From an uncultured Haloferula sp. (GTDB lineage Bacteria; Verrucomicrobiota; Verrucomicrobiae; Verrucomicrobiales; Akkermansiaceae), in the NCBI GenBank assembly GCA_946481625.1, contig CAMLOZ010000183.1, positions 1 to 6,987 of the forward strand: DNA of 6,987 nt, given 5' to 3'. A program made the position numbers and the translations under genes. The stretch's first letter is position 1, and every line of letters starts with the position of its first letter. The notes under the pieces were generated by a model. That model was not told where the DNA came from and made no database searches. It saw only the letters and a program-made list of their open reading frames with translations. Below, one piece after another: positions 5,930-6,987 of the stretch.

Positions 5930-6987
5930 GGACCGATTGGAAGAAAAGCTGCCGTTCGAAGATCTCCGCCGCAAGCAGCAGGGGCAGTGACAACCACGGG
6001 CTCACCAGACCCATTGCCACCGCGATGAGGGCGAGCTGGAAGCGGCCGTCCATGATCGTGGAGAGAGGGCCTCGCTGGAGGCGTGCCGTGTGAATGTCAG
6101 GAGTCCACTCCGCGTTGCGGTCGTCGGATAGCCGGATGATCTTCAACTCCGGAATCATCTTCCCGATCACGGCCACCGCGAAGAGGAGCTTCGCCAGCGG
6201 TGAAGGCGCGGCGATCAGGAACGCGAGCGTGCCGAACGAGAGGACGCTCCCGAAGAAGCGGGCGGACGTCAGCGGGAACCGCCACGAAGTACGGCGGGTA
6301 TCGTGGTAGATCATCACGCTCGTGAAAACCGCGAGGAGGCCGAGGGGAATCACCGAGAGCGTTGCCGCGTTGGCAATGACCGGCTTGAGGGGGAACTCCG
6401 GCAGATAGGGCAGCACGGCGAGCAGCGGCGGGACCGGTGCGAACAACGAGAAGGCGAGAATCTCGCGCGAGAGCCAGGAAGTGCGGAGGCCGAGGAAGAA
6501 GCGCCATGCTTTCAGCGGGTGTCCCAGATGCAGGACCGAAGCGCCCATGCCGGCAAAGAAGATCAGTGTGCCGAGGATCGTGAGCGCTCCGTGGCCGCGT
6601 GCCCCGGCGAGCAGGCCGACTCCCGCCTGCGTGAACGCGAGCATCAGCACCAGCGGCCAGTGGGCATGCTGGGGAACCAGCGATTCCCGGTCGCCCGCCA
6701 CGGCGCTCTCCGGAATTTTGCGGCCCACGTAACGCGTGGTCGGAAGCGTGATGGACGGGTCGGGTGCTCCGGGAAGGAAGTCCGCCGCCGGCCCCGTCTG
6801 ATCCTTCGTCACCGCCACCTTCACGATTCGGATCGCCTCGGTCGGGCATGCCTGGACACACGCGGGTGCTTCACCCTCGGCGAGCCGCTGGTGGCACATG
6901 TCGCACTTCCGGACGATGCCACGCTTCTTCGAATACTTCGGCACGTCGAAGGGGCACTTGAGGATGCAGTAGGAGCAGCCGATGCAC
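5880..6987 (-). CDS. Iron-sulfur/membrane-anchor fusion subunit of a DMSO reductase-type enzyme (DmsB-DmsC), 5' partial
   Basis: The visible 368 residues continue past the right edge. The first part is the end of a four-cluster ferredoxin: CIGCSYCILKCP at residues 1-12 and KCDMCHQRLAEGEAPACVQACP at about 27-48 correspond to cysteine groups III and IV of DmsB, so groups I and II should lie outside the window. A linker of about 60 residues leads to a DmsC-type anchor with about eight hydrophobic segments. It carries the family hallmark LGHPLKAWRFF...RTSWLSREI (about 154-176) and the C-terminal signature EIFERQLFF...APKMPG. The protein would take electrons from, or give them to, menaquinol and relay them through iron-sulfur clusters to a molybdopterin catalytic subunit, normally encoded next door. 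Fusion of the two subunits into one chain is notable. A GTG at 6944 is open but lies inside the ferredoxin motif, so it is not the start. The enzyme's substrate cannot be told from this part. Confidence 0.9.
   Translation of the reverse strand, partial: CIGCSYCILKCPFDVPKYSKKRGIVRKCDMCHQRLAEGEAPACVQACPTEAIRIVKVAVTKDQTGPAADFLPGAPDPSITLPTTRYVGRKIPESAVAGDRESLVPQHAHWPLVLMLAFTQAGVGLLAGARGHGALTILGTLIFFAGMGASVLHLGHPLKAWRFFLGLRTSWLSREILAFSLFAPVPPLLAVLPYLPEFPLKPVIANAATLSVIPLGLLAVFTSVMIYHDTRRTSWRFPLTSARFFGSVLSFGTLAFLIAAPSPLAKLLFAVAVIGKMIPELKIIRLSDDRNAEWTPDIHTARLQRGPLSTIMDGRFQLALIAVAMGLVSPWLSLPLLLAAEIFERQLFFQSVHAPKMPGNFGPSRHSH

Noticed and set aside
5310..5990. 226-codon plus-strand open frame opposite the protease N-terminus
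   Set aside because: It is antisense to the protease signal and propeptide region and to the end of the anchor gene; no domain is visible.
6942..6944. GTG as the start of the anchor gene
   Set aside because: The frame continues upstream with a perfect four-cysteine iron-sulfur motif to the window edge, so the GTG encodes an internal valine.

Overview
The window is GC-rich, densely coded bacterial DNA with short intergenic gaps and few strong Shine-Dalgarno sites. No ribosomal or tRNA gene, insertion sequence or CRISPR array is visible, so the host can only be inferred. The mix of a short ECF-like sigma factor with a single-TM partner, a diadenylate cyclase with an unusual N-terminus, and a DmsB-DmsC type fusion would suit a Gram-negative bacterium of the Verrucomicrobiota/Planctomycetes kind. 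This is a tentative guess, not a demonstration.

Left block, plus strand (133-1926): a probable three-gene operon. It encodes an ECF-like sigma factor, a small one-pass membrane protein that overlaps it by ATGA and sits where an anti-sigma factor normally lies, and a secreted PDZ-domain protein 22 nt further on. A possible divergent gene begins at base 55 and runs off the left edge.

Middle block: a minus-strand diadenylate cyclase (c-di-AMP synthase) converges on the PDZ gene, with a strong GC hairpin between their stop codons. A 232-nt divergent intergenic region separates it from a plus-strand class I SAM-dependent methyltransferase.

Right block: a minus-strand subtilisin-like (S8) exported protease ends convergently with the methyltransferase, and the two stop codons interlock in the tetranucleotide CTAG. 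Upstream of it on the same strand is the C-terminal part of an iron-sulfur/membrane-anchor fusion of the DmsB-DmsC type, whose start lies off the right edge. It would carry electrons between the quinone pool and a molybdenum oxidoreductase encoded outside the window.

There is no clear single pathway linking all genes. The left operon looks like an envelope signalling cassette, the middle pair is nucleotide signalling plus methylation, and the right pair is respiration plus exported proteolysis. The points most worth following are the sigma/membrane/PDZ cassette and the divergent diadenylate cyclase.
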